A stretch of 64,000 nucleotides of DNA from Streptomyces sp. MP131-18 (lineage in GTDB: Bacteria > Actinomycetota > Actinomycetes > Streptomycetales > Streptomycetaceae), in NCBI RefSeq assembly GCF_001984575.1, contig NZ_LZNS01000001.1, positions 6,568,951 through 6,632,950 of the forward strand. The letters run 5' to 3'. Position numbers and translations under genes: made by a program. Each line of letters begins with the position of its first letter. The stretch's first letter is position 1. The notes beneath the pieces are model-generated. The model ran no database searches. It was not told where the DNA came from and was given only the letters and a program-made list of their open reading frames with translations. Positions 26,331 to 36,899 of this stretch are shown one piece after another.

Positions 26331-27038
26331 ATGACCGGACCCGCAGCGGATCTCGCCACCCTCCAGGACGCCACGGACCAATTCCTCGCCGCCCTCGAAG
26401 CCCTGGACGACGGCGACGTCGCGGCGCCCTCGCACCTGCCCGGCTGGACGCGCGGCCACGTCCTGGCCCACCTCGCCCGCAACGCCGACGCCCTGGACAA
26501 CGTGCTGCACGGGCGCCCGATGTACGCGAGCGAAGCGGCCAGGAACGGGGACATCGAGCGCGACGCCCACCGGCCGGCCGCCGTCCACCGCGCGGACGTG
26601 CGCGACAGCGCCGCCCGCCTGGCCCGGACGGCCGCACGGCTCACCGGTACAGACTGGCAGGTCACGGTGACCCTGCGCAACGGCGTCACGGACTCGCTCG
26701 ACAGCATCCCCTTCCGCCGCCTGACCGAGATCGAGCTGCACCACATCGACCTGGGGATCGGCCGCACCGTCGCCGACCTGCCCGGCGCCTTCCTCGACCG
26801 CTCCCTGGACAGCCTCGCCCGGCGCTTCGCCGGCCACCCGGCGCTGCCGCCGCTGGAGCTGCGCGCCGAGGACGGCCGCCACTGGCGCACCGGCGGGGAG
26901 AGCGGAGAGGACGACGGGAACGGCGACCGGCAGGTCGTCGCCGGCACCCCCGCCTCCCTGGTCGGCTGGCTGACCGGGCGCACGTCCGGCAGCGGCCTCA
27001 CCACCGCCGGTTCCCTGCCCGCGCCGCCGCCGCTCTGA
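26331..27038 (+). CDS. Maleylpyruvate isomerase family mycothiol-dependent enzyme
   Basis: The 235-residue product has the DinB-like/MDMPI fold: residues about 5-150 include SHLPGWTRGHVLAHLARNADAL and the helix TEIELHHIDLGIG with the conserved metal-binding histidines (His in GHVLAH and ELHHID). The C-terminal SCP2-like part ends in the usual TPASLVGWLTGRT. These enzymes use mycothiol as thiol cofactor. The real substrate here is unknown. ATG 26331 is preceded by TAGCGT and seven bases. The MBL gene follows after 13 bases, probably as one unit. Confidence 0.88.
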   Translation: MTGPAADLATLQDATDQFLAALEALDDGDVAAPSHLPGWTRGHVLAHLARNADALDNVLHGRPMYASEAARNGDIERDAHRPAAVHRADVRDSAARLARTAARLTGTDWQVTVTLRNGVTDSLDSIPFRRLTEIELHHIDLGIGRTVADLPGAFLDRSLDSLARRFAGHPALPPLELRAEDGRHWRTGGESGEDDGNGDRQVVAGTPASLVGWLTGRTSGSGLTTAGSLPAPPPL

Positions 27039-27051
27039 CACACTGGCGGCC

Positions 27052-27708
27052 ATGTCCTACACCGGCAACGTCACGGTCGGCGGCCCGGCCGACGCGCACG
27101 AGCTGGCCAAGCTGATCATCTCCAAGGTCGCGGTCGGCCCCATGGAGAACAATGCCTACCTGCTGCGCTGCCGCGACACCGGCGAGCAGCTGCTCATCGA
27201 CGCGGCGGACGAGCCGGGCACCCTCCTGCGCCTGATCGGTGGTGACGGCATCGCCTCCGTCGTCACCACGCACCGGCACGCCGACCACTGGCAGGCGCTC
27301 GACGAGGTCGTGCGCGCCACCGGTGCGCGCACCTACGCCGGGCGGCACGATGCCCCGGGCATCCCCGTGCCCACCGACCACCCGGTCGAGGACGGCGGCG
27401 AGATCGCCGTGGGCACCTGCCGCCTCACCGCACGGCACCTCGTCGGCCACACCCCGGGTTCCATCGCACTGATCTACGACGATCCCGAGGGCCATCCCCA
27501 CGTCTTCACCGGGGACTGCCTGTTCCCCGGCGGCGTCGGGAACACCCGCGGTGACGCACGGGCGTTCAACCGGCTGCTGCACGACGTGGAGACCAAGCTC
27601 TTCGCCCGGCTCCCGGACGAGACCTGGGTCTACCCCGGCCACGGCGCCGACACCACCCTGGGCGCCGAGCGTCCGCGCCTCGGGGAGTGGCGCCAACGCG
27701 GCTGGTGA
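27052..27708 (+). CDS. MBL-fold metallo-hydrolase
   Basis: The 218-residue product has the metallo-beta-lactamase signature THRHADHWQ (HxHxDH), then LVGHTPGSIAL, FTGDCLFPGG and YPGHG, so all metal ligands are in place. It resembles glyoxalase II-like hydrolases. Next to a mycothiol-dependent enzyme it may hydrolyse a mycothiol thioester, which is inference from context. CACACT and seven bases precede the ATG. Confidence 0.9.
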   Translation: MSYTGNVTVGGPADAHELAKLIISKVAVGPMENNAYLLRCRDTGEQLLIDAADEPGTLLRLIGGDGIASVVTTHRHADHWQALDEVVRATGARTYAGRHDAPGIPVPTDHPVEDGGEIAVGTCRLTARHLVGHTPGSIALIYDDPEGHPHVFTGDCLFPGGVGNTRGDARAFNRLLHDVETKLFARLPDETWVYPGHGADTTLGAERPRLGEWRQRGW

Positions 27709-27750
27709 CACCGTCACTCGCCGTCAGTGGGCGGCAGTAGGGTTGCGTTC

Positions 27751-29721
27751 ATGGCCGACCCCTCCACCTACCGCCCCAGGCCGGGCGAGATTCCCGACTC
27801 GCCCGGGGTCTACCGCTTCCGCGACGATCACCGCCGGGTGATCTACGTCGGGAAGGCGAAAAGCCTGCGGCAGCGCCTGTCCTCCTACTTCCAGGACCTG
27901 ACGGGGCTGCACCCGAGGACGGCGAGCATGGTCACCACCGCCGCCTCCGTGGAGTGGACCGTGGTCTCCACGGAGGTGGAGGCCCTTCAGCTCGAGTACT
28001 CCTGGATCAAGGAGTACGACCCCCGATTCAACGTCAAATACCGCGACGACAAGAGCTATCCGTCGCTCGCCGTGACGATGAACGAGGAGTTCCCCAGGGC
28101 GCAGGTCATGCGCGGCCCCAAGCGCAAGGGCGTGCGCTACTTCGGCCCCTACGCCCACGCCTGGGCCATCCGCGAGACCGTCGACCTGCTGCTGCGCGTC
28201 TTTCCCGTCCGCACCTGCTCCGCCGGTGTGTTCAAGCGGGCGCGGGACGTCGGCAGGCCCTGCCTGCTCGGCTACATCGACAAGTGCTCGGCCCCCTGCA
28301 CCGGCCGCGTCACCGCCGAGGAGCACCGCGCGCTGGCCGAGGAGTTCTGCGACTTCATGGCCGGCCGCACCGGCGCGTACCTGCGGCGCCTGGAGCAGCA
28401 GATGCGCGAGGCGTCCGAGGCCATGGAGTACGAGCGGGCCGGGCGGCTGCGCGACGACATCGAGGCCCTGCGGCGCGCCCTGGAGAAGAACGCCGTGGTG
28501 CTCGCCGACGCCACCGACGCCGATCTGATCGCCCTGGCCGAGGACGAGCTGGAGGCGGCCGTGCAGATCTTCCACGTCCGCGGCGGCCGGGTCCGCGGCC
28601 AGCGCGGCTGGGTCACCGACCGCGTGGAGCACGTCACCACCGCGGACCTCGTGGAAAGCGCGCTCCAGCAGCTCTACGGCGAGGAGCGCGGCGAGAGCGT
28701 GCCCAAGGAGGTGCTGGTCCCCGCCCTGCCTGAGCCGCCCGAGCCCCTGGCCGAGTGGCTCGGCGAGCGCCGCGGCGCCCGGGTCAGCCTGCGCGTTCCG
28801 CAGCGTGGCGACAAGCGGGACCTCATGGCCACCGTCCAGCGCAACGCCCAGCAGGCGCTGGCCCTGCACAAGACGAAGCGCGCCTCCGACCTGACCACCA
28901 GGTCCAGGGCCCTGGAGGAGATCACCGAGGCCCTGGCCCTCGACTCCGCCCCCCTGCGCATCGAGTGCTTCGACGTCTCCCACCTCCAGGGCGAGGACGT
29001 GGTGGCGTCCATGGTCGTCTTCGAGGACGGGCTCGCCAGGAAGAGCGAGTACCGGCGCTTCCAGATCAAGGGCTTCAGCGGCCAGGACGACGTCCGCGCC
29101 ATGCATGAGGTCGTCTCCCGCCGTTTCCGCCGTTACCTCAGGGAGCGGGAGAAGACGGGGGAGTGGGCCGTGGAGGAACCGGAGGAGGACACTCCGGCGT
29201 CTCCGAGGACGGAGGACGGCCGCCCCCGGCGCTTCGCCTATCCGCCGCAGCTGGTGGTGGTGGACGGCGGGCAGCCCCAGGTGGCCGCCGCCCGCAGGGC
29301 GATGGACGAGCTGGGCATCGACGACGTCGCCGTGTGCGGACTGGCCAAGCGCCTGGAGGAGGTCTGGCTGCCGGGTGAGGACGATCCGGTGATCCTGCCC
29401 CGGTCCAGCGAGGGCCTTTACCTGCTGCAACGGGTCCGTGACGAGGCGCACCGCTTCGCGATCCGCTATCAGCGGGGCAAGCGGTCACAATCGATAAGAA
29501 GGGGTCCCCTCGACGCCGTCCCCGGCCTCGGGGAGACCCGCAAGAAGGCCCTGCTCAAGCACTTCGGCTCGGTCAAGCGGCTCCGTACCGCCACGGTCGA
29601 GGAGATCTGCGAGGTTCCGGGAGTGGGCCGCAGGACCGCGGAGACGGTCGTCGCGGCGCTCGCGGGCGCCCGGTCCGCACCCGCGGTCAACACCGCGACC
29701 GGCGAGATCCTGGAGGACTGA
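27751..29721 (+). CDS. uvrC: Excinuclease ABC subunit C
   Basis: The 656-residue UvrC makes both incisions in nucleotide excision repair. The N-terminal GIY-YIG nuclease (GVYRFRDDHRRVIYVGKAKSLRQRL) makes the 3' cut. A UVR domain for UvrB contact (EQQMREASEAMEYERAGRLRDDIEAL) lies in the first half. The RNase H-like second nuclease (ECFDVSHLQGEDVVASMVVFEDG...VVDGGQPQV) and the C-terminal tandem helix-hairpin-helix (VPGLGETRKKALLKHFGS and VPGVGRRTAETV) complete it. ATG 27751 is preceded by TAGGGT and seven bases. Confidence 0.97.
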   Translation: MADPSTYRPRPGEIPDSPGVYRFRDDHRRVIYVGKAKSLRQRLSSYFQDLTGLHPRTASMVTTAASVEWTVVSTEVEALQLEYSWIKEYDPRFNVKYRDDKSYPSLAVTMNEEFPRAQVMRGPKRKGVRYFGPYAHAWAIRETVDLLLRVFPVRTCSAGVFKRARDVGRPCLLGYIDKCSAPCTGRVTAEEHRALAEEFCDFMAGRTGAYLRRLEQQMREASEAMEYERAGRLRDDIEALRRALEKNAVVLADATDADLIALAEDELEAAVQIFHVRGGRVRGQRGWVTDRVEHVTTADLVESALQQLYGEERGESVPKEVLVPALPEPPEPLAEWLGERRGARVSLRVPQRGDKRDLMATVQRNAQQALALHKTKRASDLTTRSRALEEITEALALDSAPLRIECFDVSHLQGEDVVASMVVFEDGLARKSEYRRFQIKGFSGQDDVRAMHEVVSRRFRRYLREREKTGEWAVEEPEEDTPASPRTEDGRPRRFAYPPQLVVVDGGQPQVAAARRAMDELGIDDVAVCGLAKRLEEVWLPGEDDPVILPRSSEGLYLLQRVRDEAHRFAIRYQRGKRSQSIRRGPLDAVPGLGETRKKALLKHFGSVKRLRTATVEEICEVPGVGRRTAETVVAALAGARSAPAVNTATGEILED

Positions 29722-29776
29722 GCGGGGAGCGAGCCCACCCACTTCACGCACGAGAGAGAACACGCGGGGGATCTGC

Positions 29777-30703
29777 ATGATGAGCGAACAGACCAGAGGC
29801 GAAGAGCAGCCGGCCGCGCCGGCCGGCGGTGACGAGGCCCTGACCACCCCGGAGCTGGTGATCATCTCGGGCATGTCCGGCGCGGGGCGCAGCACCGCGG
29901 CCAAGTGCCTGGAGGACCTGGGCTGGTTCGTCGTGGACAATCTGCCGCCCGCCCTGATCCCGACCATGGTCGACCTCGGCGCCCGCTCCCAGGGCAACGT
30001 GGCCCGTATCGCCGTCGTCGTCGACGTCCGCGGCCGGAGCTTCTTCGACAGTCTGCGCGAGTCGCTGACCGACCTCGACGCCAAGGGCGTCACCCGGCGC
30101 ATCGTCTTCCTGGAGGCGTCGGACAATGCGCTCGTCCAGCGCTTCGAGTCCGTGCGCAGGCCGCACCCCCTCCAGGGCGACGGCCGTATCGTCGACGGCA
30201 TCGCCGCGGAACGTGACCTGCTGCGCGAGCTGCGCGGCGACGCCGACCTGGTGATCGACACCTCCAACCTCAACGTGCACGAGCTGCGCGCCAAGATGGA
30301 CGCCCAGTTCGCGGGCGGGGACGAGCCCGAGCTGCGCGCCACGGTGATGTCGTTCGGCTACAAGTACGGCCTGCCGGTCGACGCCGACCACGTCGTCGAC
30401 TGCCGGTTCCTGCCCAATCCGCACTGGGTGCCCGAGCTGCGCCCCTACACGGGCACCAGCGAGGAGGTCGCGGGCTACGTGTTCAACCAGCCGGGCGCCA
30501 AGGAGTTCCTCGACCGCTACGCCGAGCTGCTCCAGCTGATCGCGGGCGGGTACCGGCGCGAGGGCAAGCGCTACGTGACGATCGCGGTGGGCTGTACCGG
30601 CGGCAAGCACCGCAGCGTCGCCATGTCCGAGCGGCTGGCCCGCCGGCTGGCCGCAGAGGGAGTCGAAACGGTCGTCGTCCACCGGGACATGGGGCGCGAG
30701 TAG
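29777..30703 (+). CDS. rapZ: RNase adapter / nucleotide-binding protein RapZ (YvcJ)
   Basis: The 308-residue P-loop protein is the RapZ/YvcJ family member of the conserved rapZ-yvcK-whiA operon. In E. coli RapZ controls glucosamine-6-phosphate synthase through small RNAs; in Gram-positives its role is less clear. Walker A is GMSGAGRST at residues 32-40, with Arg in place of the usual Lys, as I recall is common in actinobacteria. The C-terminal domain has the conserved SFGYKYGLP and CTGGKHRSV motifs. ATG 29777 or 29780 may be used. The yvcK ATG follows the stop directly. Confidence 0.95.
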   Translation: MMSEQTRGEEQPAAPAGGDEALTTPELVIISGMSGAGRSTAAKCLEDLGWFVVDNLPPALIPTMVDLGARSQGNVARIAVVVDVRGRSFFDSLRESLTDLDAKGVTRRIVFLEASDNALVQRFESVRRPHPLQGDGRIVDGIAAERDLLRELRGDADLVIDTSNLNVHELRAKMDAQFAGGDEPELRATVMSFGYKYGLPVDADHVVDCRFLPNPHWVPELRPYTGTSEEVAGYVFNQPGAKEFLDRYAELLQLIAGGYRREGKRYVTIAVGCTGGKHRSVAMSERLARRLAAEGVETVVVHRDMGRE

Positions 30704-31777
30704 ATGCCGCGCAAGGGTCTCCGGCACCGCCGGGCAGCCGAGGGCCAGCCGCGGAGCCGCGGCACCGTCCGGACGCTGCGCGGCGGGCGCCGCGGCGCCC
30801 AGCCGAAGGTCGTCGCCCTGGGCGGCGGCATGGGCCTGTCCGCCTCGCTGACCGCGCTGCGCCGCATCACCGGCGACCTCACGGCCGTGGTCACCGTCGC
30901 CGACGACGGCGGGTCGAGCGGCCGGCTCCGCGACGAGCTGGGCGTGCTGCCCCCCGGGGACCTGCGCAAGGCACTGGCCGCCCTGTGCGGCGACGACGAG
31001 TGGGGCCGCACCTGGTCGGAGGTCGTGCAGCACCGCTTCACCAGTGAGGGCGCCCTGCACGACCACGCCGTGGGGAATCTGCTGATCGTCGCCCTGTGGG
31101 AGCAGCTGGGCGACCACGTGCGCGCCCTCGACCTCGTCGGCAAACTGCTGGGCGCGCACGGCCGGGTCCTGCCCATGTCGGCGGTGCCGCTGGAGCTCGA
31201 GGCCCTGGTCCGCGGCCACCGGCCGGACCGCCCGGACGAGCTGAGCCGCGTCCGCGGGCAGGCCGCCGTCGCCCTGACCCCGGGGGAGGTGCGGCAGGTC
31301 GTGCTCGTTCCCCACGACCCGCCCGCCGTCCCCGAGGCCGTCGAAGCGGTGCTCGACGCGGACTGGGTGGTGCTCGGCCCCGGCTCCTGGTTTTCCTCCG
31401 TCATCCCCCACCTGCTCGTTCCCGAGCTGCTCGACGCCCTCGTGGCGACCAGGGCCCGCCGCGTCCTCTCGCTCAACCTGGCGCCCCAGCCCGGGGAAAC
31501 TGATGGCTTCTCCCCGCAGCGTCATGTGGAGGTTTTGGTACAACACGCCCCTAAACTCGCCTTTGACGTGGTGCTGGCCGACCGGGCCGCCGTGCCGGAC
31601 CAGGAGAGTCTGTGCCGGGCCGCCGAGCGGCTGGGGGCCGAAGTGGAGCTGGCGCCGGTGGCCGCCCGAGGGGACACCTCCCCGCAGGGCGGCTCTTCCC
31701 GGCATGACCCGGAGCTGCTTGCCGCCGCGTACGACCGTATTTTTCGGATGCATGGAAGGATCGGCCCATGGCGATGA
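30704..31777 (+). CDS. yvcK: Gluconeogenesis factor YvcK, UDP-sugar-binding
   Basis: The 357-residue YvcK/CofD-like protein binds UDP-GlcNAc in Bacillus and affects wall synthesis and growth on gluconeogenic carbon. The glycine-rich motif VVALGGGMGLSASL lies near residue 35, followed by VTVADDGGSSGRLRDELGVLPPGDLRKAL and LGPGSWFSSVIPHLL. A basic extension of about 33 residues precedes the fold. The gene starts immediately after rapZ and overlaps whiA by 10 bases, so the three are co-transcribed and probably coupled in translation. Confidence 0.95.
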   Translation: MPRKGLRHRRAAEGQPRSRGTVRTLRGGRRGAQPKVVALGGGMGLSASLTALRRITGDLTAVVTVADDGGSSGRLRDELGVLPPGDLRKALAALCGDDEWGRTWSEVVQHRFTSEGALHDHAVGNLLIVALWEQLGDHVRALDLVGKLLGAHGRVLPMSAVPLELEALVRGHRPDRPDELSRVRGQAAVALTPGEVRQVVLVPHDPPAVPEAVEAVLDADWVVLGPGSWFSSVIPHLLVPELLDALVATRARRVLSLNLAPQPGETDGFSPQRHVEVLVQHAPKLAFDVVLADRAAVPDQESLCRAAERLGAEVELAPVAARGDTSPQGGSSRHDPELLAAAYDRIFRMHGRIGPWR

Positions 31778-32745
31778 CGGCTGCGGTGAAGGACGAGATC
31801 TCCCGGCTTCCCGTCACCCGCACCTGCTGCCGCAAGTCGGAGGTGTCGTCGATCCTGCGTTTCGCGGGCGGCCTGCACCTGGTGAGCGGGCGCATCGTGA
31901 TCGAGGCGGAGCTGGACACGGGGATCGCCGCGCGGCGGCTGCGCCGGGACATTCTGGAGATCTTCGGCCACTCGTCCGACCTGGTGGTGATGGCCCCGGG
32001 CGGGCTGCGCCGCGGCAGCCGCTACGTCGTGCGCGTGGTCGCGGGCGGTGATCAGCTGGCCCGGCAGACAGGTCTCGTCGACGGCAGGGGCCGCCCGATC
32101 CGCGGCCTGCCGCCGCAGGTCGTCTCCGGCGCCACCTGCGACGCGGAGGCCGCCTGGCGCGGCGCCTTCCTCGCCCACGGCTCGCTGACGGAGCCGGGCC
32201 GTTCCTCCTCGCTCGAAGTCACCTGCCCCGGGCCCGAGGCCGCTCTCGCGCTCGTCGGTGCGGCCCGCCGCCTCCAGATCGGGGCCAAGGCCCGCGAGGT
32301 GCGCAGCGTGGACCGCGTCGTCGTGCGCGACGGCGACGCCATCGGCGCGTTGCTCACCCGGCTGGGGGCGCACGAGTCCGTGCTCGCCTGGGAGGAGCGG
32401 CGGATGCGGCGCGAGGTGCGCGCCACGGCCAACCGCCTGGCCAATTTCGACGACGCCAACCTCAGGCGCTCCGCGCGCGCCGCCGTGGCCGCGGGCGCGC
32501 GCGTCCAGCGCGCGCTGGAGATTCTGGCCGACGAAGTGCCGGAGCACCTCGCCGCGGCGGGTCGGCTGCGGATGGAGCACAAGCAGGCGTCGCTCGAAGA
32601 GCTGGGCGCGCTGGCCGATCCGCCGCTGACCAAGGACGCGGTGGCGGGCCGCATCAGGAGGCTGCTGGCCATGGCCGACAAGCGTGCGCAGGATCTGGGC
32701 ATTCCGGGTACCGAGTCGACCCTCACCGAGGAGATGGTCGGCTGA
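31768..32745 (+). CDS. whiA: Sporulation regulator WhiA
   Basis: The 325-residue WhiA is needed with WhiB for septation of aerial hyphae in Streptomyces. The N-terminal two-thirds is a degenerate LAGLIDADG homing-endonuclease fold (CCRKSEVSSILRFAGGLHLV...AAWRGAFLAHGSLTEP). The C-terminus is a helix-turn-helix (LEELGALADPPLTKDAVAGRIRRL). It is the third gene of the rapZ-yvcK-whiA unit, overlapping yvcK by 10 bases. An internal sporulation promoter upstream of whiA is known in S. coelicolor; I could not place one here. Confidence 0.97.
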   Translation: MAMTAAVKDEISRLPVTRTCCRKSEVSSILRFAGGLHLVSGRIVIEAELDTGIAARRLRRDILEIFGHSSDLVVMAPGGLRRGSRYVVRVVAGGDQLARQTGLVDGRGRPIRGLPPQVVSGATCDAEAAWRGAFLAHGSLTEPGRSSSLEVTCPGPEAALALVGAARRLQIGAKAREVRSVDRVVVRDGDAIGALLTRLGAHESVLAWEERRMRREVRATANRLANFDDANLRRSARAAVAAGARVQRALEILADEVPEHLAAAGRLRMEHKQASLEELGALADPPLTKDAVAGRIRRLLAMADKRAQDLGIPGTESTLTEEMVG

Positions 32746-32769
32746 CGCGGCCGCCCGTGCGGGCCCCGC

Positions 32770-32789
32770 GGGCCCGTGTTTCCGGGCCC
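32770..32789 (+). terminator. whiA terminator hairpin
   Basis: GGGCCCG (32770-32776) and CGGGCCC (32783-32789) form a perfect 7-bp stem around TGTTTC, 25 bases after the whiA stop. Confidence 0.6.
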
Positions 32790-32912
32790 GAACACGCCTG
32801 GCCGATGTCACCGGCCGGACCCGGGCGCGGTAGGGTCGGAAGTGGTCGGGGACATCCCAATACAGCATCGCCGGTGTTCGTTTCACCGGCGTACCAACGA
32901 GGAGATCGGTTC

Positions 32913-33917
<1,005 letters not shown>

Positions 33918-34008
33918 CCCGTCGCGTCCGCAGGGCTCGCAGCGCGCCTCACCGCCCGCTGCGGGCCCTCGTGCCATGGCAGAGCAGCCTCTAGGAGCCC
34001 AGACAAGC

Positions 34009-35211
34009 ATGAAGACGATCGATGATCTCCAGGTCGCCGGGCGGCGCGTCTTCGTCCGTGCGGACCTGAACGTTCCGCTCGCCGACGGGACCATCACCGA
34101 CGACGGCCGCATCCGGGCCGCCGTGCCCACCATCGAAAAGCTCGCGGGGGCCGGCGCCCGCGTCGTCGTCGCCTCGCACCTGGGGCGGCCCAAGGGCGCC
34201 CCCGACCCGCAGTACTCGCTCGCGCCCGTCGCCGAGCGCCTGGGTGAACTCCTCGGCCGCCCGGTCGCGTTCGCGGCCGACACCGTGGGCGAGAGCGCCC
34301 GGGCCACCGTCGAGGGCCTCGCCGACGGCGAGGTCGCGCTGCTGGAAAACCTGCGCTTCAACGCGGGCGAGACCAGCAAGGACGACGCCGAGCGCGGCGC
34401 CTTCGCCGACCGCCTCGCGGGCCTCGCCGAGGTCTACGTCGGCGACGGCTTCGGCGCCGTGCACCGCAAACACGCCTCCGTCTACGACCTCCCGGCCCGG
34501 CTCCCGCACGCCGCGGGCGGCCTGATCGCCACCGAGGTCGGCGTGCTGGAGCAGCTCACCGAGAATGTCAGCCGCCCCTACGCCGTCGTCCTCGGCGGCG
34601 CGAAGGTCTCCGACAAGCTCGGCGTCATCGACCACCTCCTCGCCAGGGCCGACCGCATCCTCATCGGCGGCGGCATGGCCTACACGTTCCTCAAGGCGCA
34701 GGGGCACGAGGTCGGCGACTCCCTGCTCCAGGAGGACCAGGTGCCGGCCGTGCGGGAGTACCTGCGCCGGGCCGCCGAGCTGGGCGTGGAGTTCGTGCTC
34801 CCCGTCGACGTGGTGGCGGCCGAGGAGTTCCCCGACCTGAAGACCAAGGCGCCGGCCGATCCGGCCGTGCTGTCCGCCGACGCCATCCCTGCCGGCCGGC
34901 AGGGTCTGGACATCGGCCCGGAGACGAGCGCGCTGTACGCGGCCAAGCTGGCGGACGCGGCGACCGTCTTCTGGAACGGCCCGATGGGCGTCTTCGAGCA
35001 CCCCGACTTCGCGAGTGGGACCAGGGCCGTGGCCCGGGCGCTCGCGGACAGCCCGGCCTTCACCGTCGTCGGCGGCGGTGACTCGGCGGCGGCCGTCCGC
35101 ACCCTCGGCTTCGAGGAGTCGGCATTCGGCCATATCTCGACCGGCGGCGGAGCCAGCCTCGAATACCTCGAGGGCAAGACGCTCCCCGGCCTTGCGGCAC
35201 TGGAGGACTGA
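34009..35211 (+). CDS. pgk: Phosphoglycerate kinase
   Basis: The 400-residue enzyme transfers phosphate from 1,3-bisphosphoglycerate to ADP. The signature VRADLNVPL lies near residue 16, SHLGRPKG near 55, and the C-terminal nucleotide-binding motif GGGDSAAAV near 360. ATG 34009 is chosen for the family start MKTIDDL; TAGGAG lies 11 bases upstream. An in-frame ATG 11 codons upstream is less likely. tpiA starts seven bases after its stop. Confidence 0.97.
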   Translation: MKTIDDLQVAGRRVFVRADLNVPLADGTITDDGRIRAAVPTIEKLAGAGARVVVASHLGRPKGAPDPQYSLAPVAERLGELLGRPVAFAADTVGESARATVEGLADGEVALLENLRFNAGETSKDDAERGAFADRLAGLAEVYVGDGFGAVHRKHASVYDLPARLPHAAGGLIATEVGVLEQLTENVSRPYAVVLGGAKVSDKLGVIDHLLARADRILIGGGMAYTFLKAQGHEVGDSLLQEDQVPAVREYLRRAAELGVEFVLPVDVVAAEEFPDLKTKAPADPAVLSADAIPAGRQGLDIGPETSALYAAKLADAATVFWNGPMGVFEHPDFASGTRAVARALADSPAFTVVGGGDSAAAVRTLGFEESAFGHISTGGGASLEYLEGKTLPGLAALED

Positions 35212-35217
35212 AGGACG

Positions 35218-35994
<777 letters not shown>

Positions 35995-36024
35995 AGACCA
36001 TCTCCCGCGCTAGCGGTACCCTGT

Positions 36025-36052
36025 CCGGGGGTCGGCCCGCGTCGGCCCCCGG
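36025..36052 (+). terminator. Hairpin between tpiA and secG
   Basis: CCGGGGG (36025-36031) pairs with CCCCCGG at 36046-36052, and inner bases can extend the stem. It may be a partial terminator that reduces read-through from the glycolytic genes into secG. Confidence 0.5.
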
Positions 36053-36090
36053 TAATACGTCCATCCGTCCCTGAGAGAGTTGGTCCAGTC

Positions 36091-36321
36091 GTGGAAACGG
36101 CGTTCCAGATCGCCCTGATCGTGTTCAGCGCCCTGCTGGGGCTGCTCGTGCTGATGCACAAGGGCAAGGGCGGCGGCCTCTCCGACATGTTCGGCGGCGG
36201 CATGCAGTCCTCCGTCGGCGGCTCGTCGGTCGCCGAGCGCAACCTGGACCGGATCACCGTGGTCGTGGCCCTGATGTGGTTTGCGATCGTCGTGGTGCTC
36301 GGTCTGCTGATGAAGTCCTAG
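36091..36321 (+). CDS. secG: Preprotein translocase subunit SecG
   Basis: The 76-residue inner-membrane protein has two hydrophobic helices (about residues 2-22 and 52-73). The conserved loop KGKGGGLSDMFGGG between them is the SecG signature. It joins SecY and SecE in the translocon. GTG 36091 is preceded by GAGAGAG. The position after tpiA is conserved in actinobacteria. Confidence 0.95.
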   Translation: METAFQIALIVFSALLGLLVLMHKGKGGGLSDMFGGGMQSSVGGSSVAERNLDRITVVVALMWFAIVVVLGLLMKS

Positions 36322-36390
36322 CGAAGTCCTGTCTCAAGTAACTCCTAGCACTGGACGTGCGTTGAGCCTTGCATAGACTGAGGACTTCGC
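36321..36390. repeat. 10-bp inverted repeat flanking the rbpA promoter region
   Basis: GCGAAGTCCT (36321-36330) is exactly complementary to AGGACTTCGC (36381-36390), with 50 bases between. The interval contains a candidate rbpA promoter, TGGACG (36352-36357), 16 bases, TAGACT (36374-36379). The arms could form a hairpin or bind a dimeric regulator. Confidence 0.5.
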
Positions 36391-36415
36391 AGGATGTCAG
36401 GCAGGAGTAACGACC

Positions 36416-36751
36416 GTGGCAGGTGGCAACGCGATCCGGGGCAGCCGGGTCGGGGCGGGGCCCATGGGTGAAGCCGAACGCGGCGAGTCCGCCCCTCGGC
36501 TGAGGGTCTCCTTCTGGTGCGCGAACGGGCACGAGACACAGCCCAGCTTCGCCAGCGACGCACAGATCCCGGAAACCTGGGACTGCCCGCGTTGTGGTTT
36601 CCCGGCAGGCACACAGCGCGACGCCCCGCCGGACCCCCCGCGTACCGAGCCCTACAAGACGCATCTCGCGTACGTCCGCGAGCGCCGCAGCGACGCCGAC
36701 GGCGAGGCGATCCTCGCCGAGGCACTGGCCAAGCTGCGCGGCGAGATCTGA
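36416..36751 (+). CDS. rbpA: RNA polymerase-binding protein RbpA
   Basis: The 111-residue actinobacterial transcription factor binds the principal sigma factor and RNA polymerase and stabilises open complexes. The zinc site is Cys35, His39, Cys57 and Cys60 (FWCANGHE, WDCPRCG). The basic linker and C-terminal sigma-interacting helix (TEPYKTHLAYVRERRSDADGEAILAEALAKL) are typical. GTG 36416 follows AGGAG by eight bases. In S. coelicolor rbpA is partly under SigR control; I could not recognise a SigR promoter here. Confidence 0.96.
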   Translation: MAGGNAIRGSRVGAGPMGEAERGESAPRLRVSFWCANGHETQPSFASDAQIPETWDCPRCGFPAGTQRDAPPDPPRTEPYKTHLAYVRERRSDADGEAILAEALAKLRGEI

Positions 36752-36771
36752 CGGGGCGGCTCGACCGCCGT

Positions 36772-36807
36772 ACCGGCCCGGGGCACCGAAAGGCGCCCCG
36801 GGCCGGT
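36772..36807 (+). terminator. rbpA terminator hairpin
   Basis: A perfect 13-bp stem (36772-36784 with 36795-36807) encloses a ten-base loop, about 20 bases after the rbpA stop. Confidence 0.75.
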
Positions 36808-36899
36808 CTCGTGCGCCGGCGTCTCCACCGGTGCCCCCGCCGATCGACTAGCGTGGGGGCGACCTGGGAACGTCGTTGCGATGGATGGCTGAGGGCGAG

